64,000 nucleotides of DNA from Rhodanobacteraceae bacterium (GCA_030167125.1 CP126531.1:2128501-2192500); one strand, 5' to 3'. Positions 31,626 through 40,709 are shown, counted from the stretch's first letter. Numbers and translations are program-made. Notes: generated by a model from the letters alone, not told the origin.

Positions 31626-32603
31626 TCAGCGGCAACTCTTGGGCAGATACCAATCGCGGATGTCCGGACTGCTGCATTGCCAATGCAGCGCGGCGGCGTT
31701 GCCGACCGGCGCGATCACCACGTGGCCGCCGCGGATGCGCACGTCCGCATCGTTGCCGAACGTCACCACAACCTTGCCGCCGGTCACGCGCACGCTGCTG
31801 ACGTAGCGTGCGTTGATGGACCCGGGTTGAGGCAATCCGAGTGCGCCGTTGTCGTCGGGCAACGCGCCGCGCTGGCCGATGTATTCCGCGATCAGCGCGC
31901 GGGCGCGCAGCGTCGTATCGAGGCCCTGCGCGACTTCCGCCCGCACGGCGTAGCCTTGGTAGGTGGGAATCGCGATCGCGGCGACGATCGCCGCGAACGG
32001 CAGCAACAACACGCAAACAGCGATCACGACCAGCGCGATGGCCCAACCCGGCATGCCGCTCCGCGCCGCGGTGGGCGCGACTGAATCCGGCGCCGTCGGA
32101 TCGCGATTTTGCCAAGCGCGCAATCCGTCCCTGCGCACCACGCAGCAACCGGCCATCAAGTCGTGCAGCGCCTGCTTGCGCTCGGTCCAGCCGGCCAGCA
32201 TGTAGCCGATGTCTAGGATGAAGCCGGACAGGAACTTGCCGAAGAAGCGCCCGGTCGCGCGGCCGAAGCCGATCCTGCGCCCGTATTCGTCGGTGACCCT
32301 GAGCCCGAGCGCCAGCTTGCCGGGCGTGCCCTGCCACGCCGAGGCTTCGCACGACGCGTAATAAAGCCAGGGCACCAGCACCCACACGAACCACAGCGAA
32401 GGAACCACGCGAAACGGAACCACGCCGTACGGCTGCATCGCCAAAGGCACCGCGGACGAACCGGCGACGATCAGGTACAACATCGCGAAGACGGGCGAGA
32501 GGATCAACGCGTCGATCAACCACGCGACCGCGCGCAGCCAGAAGCCCGCGTGCAGGCCGCGGTCCTGGTAATGAGTCGGCAATGGCTGCAAGGGCGCCGT
32601 CAT
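31626..32603 (-). CDS. RDD-domain membrane protein fused to a type IV pilin-like domain
   Basis: The protein has 325 residues from the ATG at 32603. The N-terminal half is an RDD domain: RAVAWLIDALI near 20, further hydrophobic segments near 35-55 and 70-90, and QGTPGKLALGLRVTD. The second half has a hydrophobic segment WAIALVVIAVCVLLLPFA followed by a pilin-like stretch AIVAAIAIPTYQGYAVRAEV and a pilin globular part (AEYIGQRGALPDDN...). The C-terminal cysteines (WQCSSPDIRDWYLPKSC) match the pilin disulfide loop. Domain assignment is by eye; the pilin helix is not at the N-terminus, so it is unlikely to be processed as a pilin. Confidence 0.8.
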   Translation of the reverse strand: MTAPLQPLPTHYQDRGLHAGFWLRAVAWLIDALILSPVFAMLYLIVAGSSAVPLAMQPYGVVPFRVVPSLWFVWVLVPWLYYASCEASAWQGTPGKLALGLRVTDEYGRRIGFGRATGRFFGKFLSGFILDIGYMLAGWTERKQALHDLMAGCCVVRRDGLRAWQNRDPTAPDSVAPTAARSGMPGWAIALVVIAVCVLLLPFAAIVAAIAIPTYQGYAVRAEVAQGLDTTLRARALIAEYIGQRGALPDDNGALGLPQPGSINARYVSSVRVTGGKVVVTFGNDADVRIRGGHVVIAPVGNAAALHWQCSSPDIRDWYLPKSCR

Positions 32604-32719
32604 CGCGGGTCCACCGGATTCACGCGCCGATGGTCGCAGAACCGCACAGCGCCTGCAGGTACAGTGCCGCACGCGCCATCCCGCCAAATCGCCACGTTCG
32701 CACTTCTCGGACGATCTCC

Positions 32720-34696
32720 TCAGCTCTTTTTCGCTGTCGATCCCACAGATTTTGAGCGGAATGCTTCGGCAATGCGACTACACCAAGCTGTGTAAGCTGG
32801 ATCGTATATAGGCTTCGCTGCCGAAAGCATTTCGTACAGTTCGTCGTTGTTCGGGTATACCGCAGCGATCAGAGGCAACAGCCTTGCCGCGTAGCTCCCA
32901 GCGTGTATTAGTTCGCGCATTCGTTGAGCGGCCGGCCGCTCGAACTCGTCAACAATGGGTGAGCCAAGACGGCGCCCCTTCGCGAGCGCTGTGAAATACA
33001 TGAATTGTGCGGGCTCGTTGCTGCGCAGATTCGCAGCCAACGTTTGCAACCAACCGTAGATATCCCGTTCACCAAAAAGACTCTCCCTTGCCTTTGCCGA
33101 ATCTGCCAGCGTCAGCGCCAATGTTTGCGCCAACGCGCTTATGTACTCGGATGGGTAAGCCGCAGGCAGCGTGTACACGGGCGTGCGCGGTTCAATCAAA
33201 GCGGATGTCGCGACACCAAGCGCGTTCAGCATTTCTCCCGACACGACAATCAAGGCATTGCCGCCATCTTCTACGGAGAAGCGGCGTTCCACCGTTGCGA
33301 CGGTCGCCAGGTTGGAGAGCCGACGCAACCGATAGATGATGTTGAAGGTACCGTCATCGAGATCGTCGATTTCACCCTCGGCGGCAAATGCAAAGTCTTC
33401 AGCGAGTTGTTCCAGCGTCTCCTCATTCAGAGGTTGGCCGAACAGAACCAGATTGTGGCCGTCAGCCACCGGAAGGTGGAATGCAACATCCAGATCGCTG
33501 CAGTAAACCAACTGCTCAAGCACCAATAGCGGCAGACTTCTTGACAGACGTCCACGTTCGTCCTCGCGTCCGGCACTCGGCTTGTTGTTGCCCGAGGTGA
33601 TCTTTGCCGAGAGCGGGACAAGCACAACGCGTTGAGCACCTTCTCGCCTCGGCGGCGCTGCCCAGCCCATGTCGTGCATCCCCAAAAGCCACGGCGGCAG
33701 TGGCATTTGCAAGATGGAGATTTCAGGTTCGTGGTCAAGCAGCTGCGACTTGGCGCTAACCATGTCATCAAAGAGCTTGGCGTAGCGATTCAGCTGCTCT
33801 GCATAGGCCGGCTGTCCCAAGGCAAACAGGCGATCGAGTAGAGCCCGCCCGGCCACAGCGTCTTCCAACTCCACATACGCCTGCAGAAGATTGTATCCGG
33901 CCCGAATATCGTCAGAACGCTCGTCATAAATAGGCGCGATGCGTTGAACTGCATCGGCAAGCAAGCCTTGTTTGCCCAACTCGCCGCTGGTGATCAGCAT
34001 GACGTCGTTGCCGTGAGGCGCTCGCGCGAGCGCCTGATCAAACCAGGCCAAGCTTTCTTCTCGTTTTCCCGCCTTGATCGCATGCTGGCCAAGCAACAAT
34101 TGCGGTCTCCATGCATTTGGAAGACCCGCGAGATGCCGCAGGTACTTTTGGGTGGCATCGGCTCCTGATTCTTCTGTCAGGACGGCGACGCGCCACATCA
34201 AACCGTTGTCTTGGTTCGGATCGAGTTGAAGACCGCGATCGAGCGTCGCCATGGCGGCTATCTGATCGCCACGAGCAGCTATCACCTTTGCTTCATTGGT
34301 CAGCAGCGTACCCGTTTCGCCTACCTTGGCGATGGCTTGGCGAATGGTGACTCCAGCATCATCAATACGACCCAGTTTTAGTTGCACAATCGCTCGTGCG
34401 ACAGATCCACGCTCGATGACTGGATCAATGTTCGCCAATCTCGCGCTCGCTTCATCAACATCAGCGGCAAGGTTGTCCCTGAGCGCGGAAATGATGAACG
34501 AGTACAGCTGCTCCGGTTTGTCCCAATTTGCCTGCAAGTTTGGCTTCAGGACTTTTTGGCGCCATTGTGCGACCGATATTTGGAACGAGCGTCCGTAAAC
34601 GTCAACAAATTGAATCATGCGTTGATCGTCGACTGCGGCTGACACCCGTTCCGGTGTAGTAGCTGGCTTTTTGCGATTCTTGAAAAGCCCGAACAT
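32720..34696 (-). CDS. Large TPR-like protein of unknown function, atypical base composition
   Basis: This 658-residue protein has no signal peptide and starts MFGLFKNRKKPATTP. The first half looks like helical TPR-like repeats (about 75-310: VIERGSVARAIVQLKLGRID, QLDPNQDNGLMWRVAVLTEE). The second half (about 320-610) is alpha/beta without a motif I recognise. The DNA is visibly lower in GC than its neighbours, with many A/T third positions. This suggests acquisition from another source. It stands between the RDD fusion and a two-component system, on the same strand, with its own gap of about 115 bases upstream. Confidence 0.75.
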   Translation of the reverse strand: MFGLFKNRKKPATTPERVSAAVDDQRMIQFVDVYGRSFQISVAQWRQKVLKPNLQANWDKPEQLYSFIISALRDNLAADVDEASARLANIDPVIERGSVARAIVQLKLGRIDDAGVTIRQAIAKVGETGTLLTNEAKVIAARGDQIAAMATLDRGLQLDPNQDNGLMWRVAVLTEESGADATQKYLRHLAGLPNAWRPQLLLGQHAIKAGKREESLAWFDQALARAPHGNDVMLITSGELGKQGLLADAVQRIAPIYDERSDDIRAGYNLLQAYVELEDAVAGRALLDRLFALGQPAYAEQLNRYAKLFDDMVSAKSQLLDHEPEISILQMPLPPWLLGMHDMGWAAPPRREGAQRVVLVPLSAKITSGNNKPSAGREDERGRLSRSLPLLVLEQLVYCSDLDVAFHLPVADGHNLVLFGQPLNEETLEQLAEDFAFAAEGEIDDLDDGTFNIIYRLRRLSNLATVATVERRFSVEDGGNALIVVSGEMLNALGVATSALIEPRTPVYTLPAAYPSEYISALAQTLALTLADSAKARESLFGERDIYGWLQTLAANLRSNEPAQFMYFTALAKGRRLGSPIVDEFERPAAQRMRELIHAGSYAARLLPLIAAVYPNNDELYEMLSAAKPIYDPAYTAWCSRIAEAFRSKSVGSTAKKS

Positions 34697-34812
34697 TGGA
34701 CGTTAAAAGTGAATGGCCGGAAGTTCCGAGCTTGACGACGCGGAGGGCTGTTCGCAAGCGCCGGGCGCAACGCACTGTCACCTTTGGACCGCAATACACC
34801 CCAAGAACGGGA

Positions 34813-36171
34813 CTAAACGCTCTTTTCAATTCCTACCGCTTTTTCCTGCATCGCAGGCCCCGGCAACGCAGCATCGGGCGGTTGCGCAGCTGGAAAGTGC
34901 GCGGTCGCGACGGTGCCTTTGCCGAGCGCGCTTTCCAGCGTGACCTGCCAGCGGTAGCGGTCGGCGATGCGGCGCACGATCGCGAGGCCGATGCCATGTC
35001 CGCGGCGGCCGGTGCGGCTGCCGCGGTAGAACGGCTGGAACGCGCGCTCCAGATCGTCCTCGCTCATGCCGCTGCCGGTGTCGGTCACGCGCACCTCGTT
35101 CGTCCCGACCTCGACGGTGACGCTGCCCTGCTCCGTGTACAGGCACGCGTTGCGGATGAGGTTGCCGATCATCACCGCGAACACCCGCGGCGGCGCATGC
35201 AGCGCGAAGCGCGCGTGCTCGACCATCGCCAGTTGCACCGGCTTGCCCGCCAGCAGTTCGCGGTAGCGCGCGATCTCGGCCCCGACCACGTCGTTGGCGA
35301 GGAAGTCCTCGTCGCGCAAACCGGAGTCGGATTCGCGCGCCAGCACCAGGAAGGTTTCGATCAGCCCTTCCATCTCGCGGACGGAACGCCTGATCCGCGC
35401 CAGCGAACGCTGCGCGAACGGGCTCATGTCCTCGTCCGCCAGCACGTCGACCGCGACCTTCATCACCGTCAGCGGCGTGCGCAGTTCGTGGCTAGCATCG
35501 CGGGTGAAGTTGCGTTCGCGTTCGACGAATGCATCCAGCCGGTTGGCGAAGTTGTACAGCGCGGCGACCAGCACTTCCACGTCACTGTCGCTGGCGGCGG
35601 GCAGCCGGTCGGGAGCGAGCGACGCGGGATCAGGATGGTCCGGATCCCAGCGCCGCACCACCTTGGCCAGTTCGATCACCGGCGACAGCGCCTTGCGCGA
35701 CGCGCGATAAGTCAGCCAGGTCGCGAGATAGATGATCAGCACCACCAGCACGACCGGGATCAAGCCGAACAACATCACCACGCTGTTGGGCCGGTCGTTG
35801 TTGAACAGCAGGAACAGCCGGCCGCGCGGCGTGTCGGAAACCAGCACGGTGCCCTCGGTTTCGTCGGGCTGCTTGACCTGGTGATAGCCCGGCGGCAAGC
35901 CGGCCAATCGCGCGGGGACCGCGTCCGCCGGTCCGCCCGGTGTGCGCAGATAGCCGCGCAGCAGCCAGGTGTCCGGCAACGGCGTGTGCGGATCGCGCGC
36001 CAGTTGCTGCGCGTAATAAACGCTTTCGCGATCGAGTTCCTGGCGGGCCATCGCCGTGCGGCTGGAGTTGGCGGCCGCATAGACGCCCAGCGCGGTGACC
36101 ACGCTGATCGCCGCCACCCACAGCGAGAACATCACCCAGAAACGGTGGCCGATGCTTGTGTAGCGGGCCAT
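34813..36171 (-). CDS. Sensor histidine kinase
   Basis: This 452-residue inner-membrane protein has two membrane helices (about 10-32 and 130-152) flanking a periplasmic domain of about 100 residues. An elongated HAMP-like linker follows. The H-box is ERNFTRDASHELRTPLTVMK with the phospho-accepting His, and the ATPase domain shows N-box IRNACLYT, VTDTGSGM and GHGIGLAIVRRIADRY. It follows its response-regulator gene (36248) with 76 bases between. The ligand is unknown; a PhoQ-like or QseC-like assignment is not supported. Confidence 0.93.
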   Translation of the reverse strand: MARYTSIGHRFWVMFSLWVAAISVVTALGVYAAANSSRTAMARQELDRESVYYAQQLARDPHTPLPDTWLLRGYLRTPGGPADAVPARLAGLPPGYHQVKQPDETEGTVLVSDTPRGRLFLLFNNDRPNSVVMLFGLIPVVLVVLIIYLATWLTYRASRKALSPVIELAKVVRRWDPDHPDPASLAPDRLPAASDSDVEVLVAALYNFANRLDAFVERERNFTRDASHELRTPLTVMKVAVDVLADEDMSPFAQRSLARIRRSVREMEGLIETFLVLARESDSGLRDEDFLANDVVGAEIARYRELLAGKPVQLAMVEHARFALHAPPRVFAVMIGNLIRNACLYTEQGSVTVEVGTNEVRVTDTGSGMSEDDLERAFQPFYRGSRTGRRGHGIGLAIVRRIADRYRWQVTLESALGKGTVATAHFPAAQPPDAALPGPAMQEKAVGIEKSV

Positions 36172-36247
36172 GCGCAGCGCCTATCCGCGGTGACCGGTGC
36201 GTGCCGGATTGTGGGCGCCGGCGCGGCTGCCGCGCAAGCCGCGACGT

Positions 36248-36991
36248 TCAGCGGCCCGACGCCAGCGCGCTGGCTTCCGCTTCGGCATCCAGATCGGCCA
36301 CCCGGTAACCCGCGCTGTGGATGGTGTGGACCAGCGGTTTCGCGTAGGGCTTGTCCACCACGCGGCGCAGGTTGTACAGGTGCGAGCGCAGCGTGTCGGA
36401 ATCGGGCAGCGTGTCGCCCCAGATTTCGCGTTCGATGTCGTGGCGCGAAACCACTCGCGGCGATTCGCGCATCAGGATCGCCAGCAGCTTCAGGCCGATC
36501 GGCGAAACCTGCAACTCCTCGCCGTCGCGCGTGATGCGCAGCGTCGCGGTATCGAGCACCAATCCGCCGATCTGGTAAACCTCGCTGGAAACCTGGCGCC
36601 GCTCGCGCCGGATCAGCGCGCGGATGCGCGCTTCCAGTTCGCGCGGCTCGAAAGGCTTGACCAGGTAATCGTCGGCGCCGGCATCGAGGCCCACGAGTTT
36701 GTCTTCCAGCGTGTCGCGCGCGGTCAGCATCAACACCGGCGTGGATTTCTTGGCTTCGCCGCGCAGCTTGCGGCAGACGTCCAAGCCATCCATGCCCGGC
36801 AGCATCAGGTCGAGCACGATCACGTCGTAGCTGTTGGTGACCGCAAGGTGCAGGCCGCTGACGCCATCGCCGGCGAAATCGACGGTGTAGCCGCGCCGCT
36901 CCAGGAACTCGCCGACCATCTCGGCGATGCCGCTGTTGTCCTCGACCAGCAGGACCAGTCCCGTCTGTTTTTCGTGATCGGACTCCGTCAT
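36248..36991 (-). CDS. OmpR-family response regulator
   Basis: The 247-residue regulator starts at ATG 36991, which has GGGGAGAGG upstream; a frame from 37024 is longer. The receiver (about 10-125) keeps the acidic pair VEDN, the phospho-Asp in VIVLDLMLPGMDG and Lys in VKPFEPRE. The C-terminal winged helix (about 145-240) has RHDIEREIWGD, LRSHLYNLRRVVDKP and HTIHSAGYRV. Together with the kinase downstream it forms a two-component system with the regulator gene first. The target genes are not evident. Confidence 0.94.
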   Translation of the reverse strand: MTESDHEKQTGLVLLVEDNSGIAEMVGEFLERRGYTVDFAGDGVSGLHLAVTNSYDVIVLDLMLPGMDGLDVCRKLRGEAKKSTPVLMLTARDTLEDKLVGLDAGADDYLVKPFEPRELEARIRALIRRERRQVSSEVYQIGGLVLDTATLRITRDGEELQVSPIGLKLLAILMRESPRVVSRHDIEREIWGDTLPDSDTLRSHLYNLRRVVDKPYAKPLVHTIHSAGYRVADLDAEAEASALASGR

Positions 36992-37166
36992 TTCAGCCTC
37001 TCCCCCCGCTGTCATTCCCGCCATCGTGGCACCGGCGCCAATGTGCAGGCGCGCGGGTGAGCATTCCGTGAAAACGGCCGCCGGCGGCCGCGTGTCAACC
37101 GATCCGGCGCGGGCCCGTTATCGATCGAAGGCGGGGCAACGACCGCCTGGCATCACGAGTGGCGAA

Positions 37167-37206
37167 TGCGGCGGACAGACCTCCCTTCCTGTCCGCCGCA
37201 TTTTTT
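37167..37206. terminator. Strong palindrome between the GSGD-repeat gene and the two-component system
   Basis: A 12-base GC-rich stem (TGCGGCGGACAG at 37167-37178 and its complement at 37189-37200) closes a pyrimidine-rich loop and is followed on the plus strand by TTTTTT. The minus-strand gene that ends at 37252 would reach it first, but its T-run is only two bases on that strand. It may still end that transcript. The rest of the 36992-37251 gap shows nothing else beyond the likely response-regulator promoter. Confidence 0.6.
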
Positions 37207-37251
37207 GGCGTGCAACGGCCGCGGCATGCCCGCGCACGGCAATTTGCCTGG

Positions 37252-38211
37252 TCAATCGTCGTCGCGCGGCACGCTGACCTTGCCCTTGACGTTGCGATGG
37301 CTGACGTCGCCGCCGCCGAGCGCGCCGACGCTGAAATCGCCGCCCACGCCGTCGGCACCGAAGTCGCCCGAGCCGACGCTGCCCGCATGCACGTTGCCGC
37401 CGGCCTGCGAGATCTTCACGTCGCCCGAGGCGAGCGCGCCGACCGACACGTTGCGGGTGACGTTGCCGACGATGAGGTCGCCCGAACCGATGGTCTTGGC
37501 ATCGAGGCTGCCGCCGACGCCGCCGACCTTGGCGTCGCCCGACGCGATCGAACCCAGCGACACGTCGCCCTTGACGTTGTTCAGCACGAGATCGCCCGAT
37601 CCGATCGAGTCCGCGCGCGCGCTGCCACGCACGCCGTCCATGCCGACGTCACCGGAACCGAGGTGCGAAAGCTCGAAGCTGCCGACGTCGCTGGCCACCA
37701 CGTCGCCGGAACCGACGCTCAAGCCGAATGCGCCGGCGACGCCGTTCACCTTGAGGTCGCCGGAACCCAGCGACGCATCCAGCGCGGCGACGTTGTCGAC
37801 CTTCGCGTCGCCCGAACCTTCCTGCAACTTGATCGCCAGCGATTGCGGCACGCGCACGTCCAGTTTCAGGTAGGCGTAGGAACCGCCGAACAGCGACATC
37901 AGCATGGTGTGGTCGCCGTCGTGCGCGACCAGACTGCCGGTGTCGCCACTGCGCGAGGCTTCGATCTTCACGTCCTGCAACCATTTTTCGTTCGAGGCGC
38001 AGGCGGTGCCGCGCACCACCACGTTGGTCACCCCCGGATCGCCGTGGATCACCAGGTCGTCGGGACCGATCTGAACCGCCAGCAGTTTCAGGCCCGCGGC
38101 ATTGATTTCGGCATTGCGCGGCGCGCTGTAACGGCATTGTTCGGCGCACACGGCCGTGAACGACAGCGCCAGCAACGACGCGCCGGCCAGCAACAGGATG
38201 GATTTGCGCAT
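37252..38211 (-). CDS. Exported protein with ten GSGD-type repeats (DUF2807-like)
   Basis: This 319-residue protein has a signal peptide (MRKSILLLAGASLLALSFTA, cut near residue 23) and a lead domain (about 25-130) with Cys residues in EQC and TAC. Ten units of about 17-19 residues follow, each opening with (G/A)SGD or GGGD and then a beta strand (for example GSGDLKVNGV). This periodic pattern is that of a right-handed beta-solenoid, as in the DUF2807 / putative autotransporter-adhesin head family. The start follows AGGAAAG. It stands alone and its role in the envelope is unknown. Confidence 0.82.
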   Translation of the reverse strand: MRKSILLLAGASLLALSFTAVCAEQCRYSAPRNAEINAAGLKLLAVQIGPDDLVIHGDPGVTNVVVRGTACASNEKWLQDVKIEASRSGDTGSLVAHDGDHTMLMSLFGGSYAYLKLDVRVPQSLAIKLQEGSGDAKVDNVAALDASLGSGDLKVNGVAGAFGLSVGSGDVVASDVGSFELSHLGSGDVGMDGVRGSARADSIGSGDLVLNNVKGDVSLGSIASGDAKVGGVGGSLDAKTIGSGDLIVGNVTRNVSVGALASGDVKISQAGGNVHAGSVGSGDFGADGVGGDFSVGALGGGDVSHRNVKGKVSVPRDDD

Positions 38212-38379
38212 GACTTTCCTCCGGCAGGTGAAAACGAATTCCCCGAATGGGGAGCAATTGCGATGCCAACCGGACAGCGTCGGCACATCCATGATTTTCA
38301 AGGGGCTGCGTCCGTGCGCGTGCCCGGGAAGGTGTCCGCGGACACCCTGCAGACGCCCGCGAACACGTGACGCGCGGCT

Positions 38380-39198
38380 TCAGCGCTCTTCGGCTTTGGC
38401 CTTGTTCCAAAGCGCATCCTGTTCGGCCAGCGATTTGCCGTCGAGCTTTTCGCCCGCCGCCGCGGCCAGCGCTTCCATGCGGCGAAAGCGCCGCTCGAAC
38501 TTGGTGTTGGCGTGGCGCAACGCGGCGGAAAAATCCACGCCGGCGTGACGCGCAAGATTCACCAGCACGAACGCGACGTCGCCGATCTCGTCCAGCAAGC
38601 GGTCGTGACCCGCGCCTGCCGCGAATTCCGCACGCACTTCGGCGATTTCCTCGTGCAACTTGTCCAGCACGGGTTCCGGTCCGGGCCAGTCGAAGCCGAC
38701 CGTCGCCGCCTTGTCGCACAGTTTCTGCGCGCGCTTCCATTCGGGCAGGCCGCGCGCGAGGCCGGCCAGCGCACTGGCGTCGCCATCGCCCTTGCCGGCG
38801 CGCTCGGCGCGCTTGATCTCGTCCCACGCACGCGATTGCTCTTCGACATTCGCGTAGTGCGCATCGGCGAACACGTGCGGATGACGCCGAACCAGCTTGC
38901 CGTTGATCGCGTCCACCACGTCGTCGAACGCGAACAGTCCTTGCTCCTCCGCCATGCGCGCGTGGAACACCACTTGAAGCAGCAAGTCACCGAGTTCGTC
39001 CTTCAGCGCCGCATAGTCCTTGCGGTCGATCGCGTCGGCGGTTTCGTAGGCTTCCTCGATGGTGTACGGCGCGATCGTCTCGAAGGTTTGCTCGACGTCC
39101 CACGGACAACCGCGCTCGCGGTCGCGCAGGCGCGCCATGGTCGCGAGCAGGCTTGCAATGCCGTTTTCGGACGGCGCGGATTTCTTCTCGTCGCTCAT
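38380..39198 (-). CDS. mazG: Nucleoside triphosphate pyrophosphohydrolase MazG
   Basis: MazG (272 residues) hydrolyses NTPs/dNTPs to monophosphates plus PPi and removes damaged nucleotides. It has two MazG domains. The first is about 18-120 with CPWDVEQTFETIAPYTIEEA and DELGDLLLQVVFHARMA, carrying the EExxE-type metal ligands. The second is about 160-260 with DKLHEEIAEVRAEF and DEIGDVAFVLVNLAR. Length matches E. coli MazG (263). GAGG precedes the ATG. It is followed on the same strand by no close gene; cysQ and nudE lie upstream. Confidence 0.94.
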   Translation of the reverse strand: MSDEKKSAPSENGIASLLATMARLRDRERGCPWDVEQTFETIAPYTIEEAYETADAIDRKDYAALKDELGDLLLQVVFHARMAEEQGLFAFDDVVDAINGKLVRRHPHVFADAHYANVEEQSRAWDEIKRAERAGKGDGDASALAGLARGLPEWKRAQKLCDKAATVGFDWPGPEPVLDKLHEEIAEVRAEFAAGAGHDRLLDEIGDVAFVLVNLARHAGVDFSAALRHANTKFERRFRRMEALAAAAGEKLDGKSLAEQDALWNKAKAEER

Positions 39199-39222
39199 AA
39201 CCTCGAATACAAAGCATTTTTT

Positions 39223-39319
39223 GACACGGATTCACACGGATAAAAGCGGAGAGAGCAAAGCTGCGCGGCAAACCCTCTTCATGTTTTTTATCCGCGCTTA
39301 TCCGCCTTGATCCGCGTCC
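39223..39319. repeat. Intergenic inverted repeat with ATCCGCG-type arms
   Basis: The left arm GACACGGATTCACACGGATA (from 39223) and the right arm around 39289-39318 (TTATCCGCGCTTATCCGCC, TGATCCGCGTCC) form an imperfect long palindrome around an A-rich centre. It fills most of the gap between cysQ and mazG. ATCCG-type palindromes of this kind are a recurrent intergenic repeat in gammaproteobacteria. It may block or end the cysQ transcript. Confidence 0.6.
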
Positions 39320-39351
39320 AATGGCTTTTTCCCGAACCGCTGCAGAAAGTC

Positions 39352-40155
39352 TCAGGTGACCTGCAGCCGCGCCAGCCAATCGACCGAAGCGTCGCCCAGC
39401 GCGAGGAATTCGGGGTTCAACAACGATTCCTTGGTGTTGTAGCGCAGCGGCGCGCCCTGCAAATCCAGCACCGCGCCGCCGGCCTGTTCCAGCACGCATT
39501 GCGCGGCGGCGGTGTCCCATTCCGAGGTGAGCCCGAGGCGCAGGTACAGGTCGGCATCGCCGCGCGCGACCATGCAGAACTTGATCGACGATCCGACCGA
39601 AACCAGCGTGTGCTCGCCGAGGTTCGCGAGGATCGCGGTTTGCCGGTCGCTGCCGTGCGAACGGCTGCCCGCCACCACCGGAACCGTGGCCGCCGCGCGC
39701 GTCGCGATCGGCTGCGGCAGCGCGCCGGGCGCATTCTCGAGGAACGCGCCGTCGCCCGCGATGCCGTAATACAGCGCGCCCGTGACCGGAATCAGCACCA
39801 CGCCCAGCACCGGCGCGTGCTTTTCGATCAGCGCGATGTTGACTGTGAATTCGCCATTGCGTTTCACGAACTCGCGCGTGCCGTCCAGCGGATCGACCAG
39901 CCAGTAGCGGTCCCACCCGCGGCGCGTGTTCCAGTCGATGTGTTTCGACTCCTCGGACAGCACCGGGATGTCCGGCGTCAGATCCTTGAGGCCCGCGACG
40001 ATGATGCGGTGCGAAGCCATGTCGGCCGCGGTCAGCGGCGAGTCGTCGGACTTCTGCTCGACCGCGAAGCTGCCGACATAGACTTCCAGGATGGCGGCGC
40101 CCGCGCGGCGCGCGAGCGAACAACTTGCGTGCGCGATGCGTTCCAATTCGCTCAT
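39352..40155 (-). CDS. cysQ: 3'(2'),5'-bisphosphate nucleotidase
   Basis: CysQ (267 residues) hydrolyses 3'-phosphoadenosine 5'-phosphate, a by-product of sulfate assimilation. It is an inositol-monophosphatase-fold enzyme. The acidic metal site appears as DDSPLTAADMAS, LSEESKH (motif LSEE) and the signature WLVDPLDGTREF with the catalytic Asp/Asp. A later WDTAAAQCVLEQAGG matches the second family motif. Its start overlaps nudE by four bases (ATGA), so the two are translated together. Confidence 0.94.
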   Translation of the reverse strand: MSELERIAHASCSLARRAGAAILEVYVGSFAVEQKSDDSPLTAADMASHRIIVAGLKDLTPDIPVLSEESKHIDWNTRRGWDRYWLVDPLDGTREFVKRNGEFTVNIALIEKHAPVLGVVLIPVTGALYYGIAGDGAFLENAPGALPQPIATRAAATVPVVAGSRSHGSDRQTAILANLGEHTLVSVGSSIKFCMVARGDADLYLRLGLTSEWDTAAAQCVLEQAGGAVLDLQGAPLRYNTKESLLNPEFLALGDASVDWLARLQVT

Positions 40156-40709
40156 GCCGGTTTGTACCTTCCTTCGAGATATTCACGCGCGATGAACAGC
40201 GCGGCGATGGAGCGTCCTTCCGACACATCGTCGCGCGCCAGCAAGGCATGCAGTTCGGACAGCTTCCACGGCACCACTTCCAGCGGCTCGGGTTCGTCGC
40301 CGGGGCGGCGCTGCGGATAGAGGTCTTCGGCCAGGATCACCTGCGCCTTGTGGGTCATGTACGCGGGCGAGAGCGACAAGGTGGTCAGCGGCGTCAGCTT
40401 GCGTGCGCCGAAACCCACTTCTTCCTGCAACTCACGATTGGCGGCATCCAGCGGGGTTTCGCCGCGGTCGATGCGGCCCTTCGGCACGCCCAGTTCGTAG
40501 CGCCCGACCCCGGCGCCGTATTCGCGCACCAGCAGCACGGTGTCGCGGTCCTGCATCGGCACGATGAACACCGCGCCCATGCCGGACGCGGTCAGCCGCT
40601 CGAAGGTTCGGCGCGCGCCATTCGAAAACGCGAGGTCGACTTCCTCGACGCGCAGGAAGCGGCTGTCGCGCGCGGCGCGTGTAGCGAGGATCTCGGGGGG
40701 TGTAGGCAT
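40152..40709 (-). CDS. nudE: Nudix hydrolase NudE (ADP compounds hydrolase)
   Basis: The 185-residue protein carries the Nudix box GRIDRGETPLDAANRELQEE (then VGF), which fits GX5EX7REUXEEXGU. Family context such as VREYGAGVGRYELGVPKG and GFGARKLTPLTTLSLSPAYM matches NudE, which cleaves ADP-ribose, NADH and related ADP compounds. The ATG at 40709 has no clear Shine-Dalgarno. It is followed by cysQ with a 4-base overlap. In E. coli, nudE and cysQ are unlinked; coupling here makes a small nucleotide-cleaning operon. Confidence 0.92.
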   Translation of the reverse strand: MPTPPEILATRAARDSRFLRVEEVDLAFSNGARRTFERLTASGMGAVFIVPMQDRDTVLLVREYGAGVGRYELGVPKGRIDRGETPLDAANRELQEEVGFGARKLTPLTTLSLSPAYMTHKAQVILAEDLYPQRRPGDEPEPLEVVPWKLSELHALLARDDVSEGRSIAALFIAREYLEGRYKPA

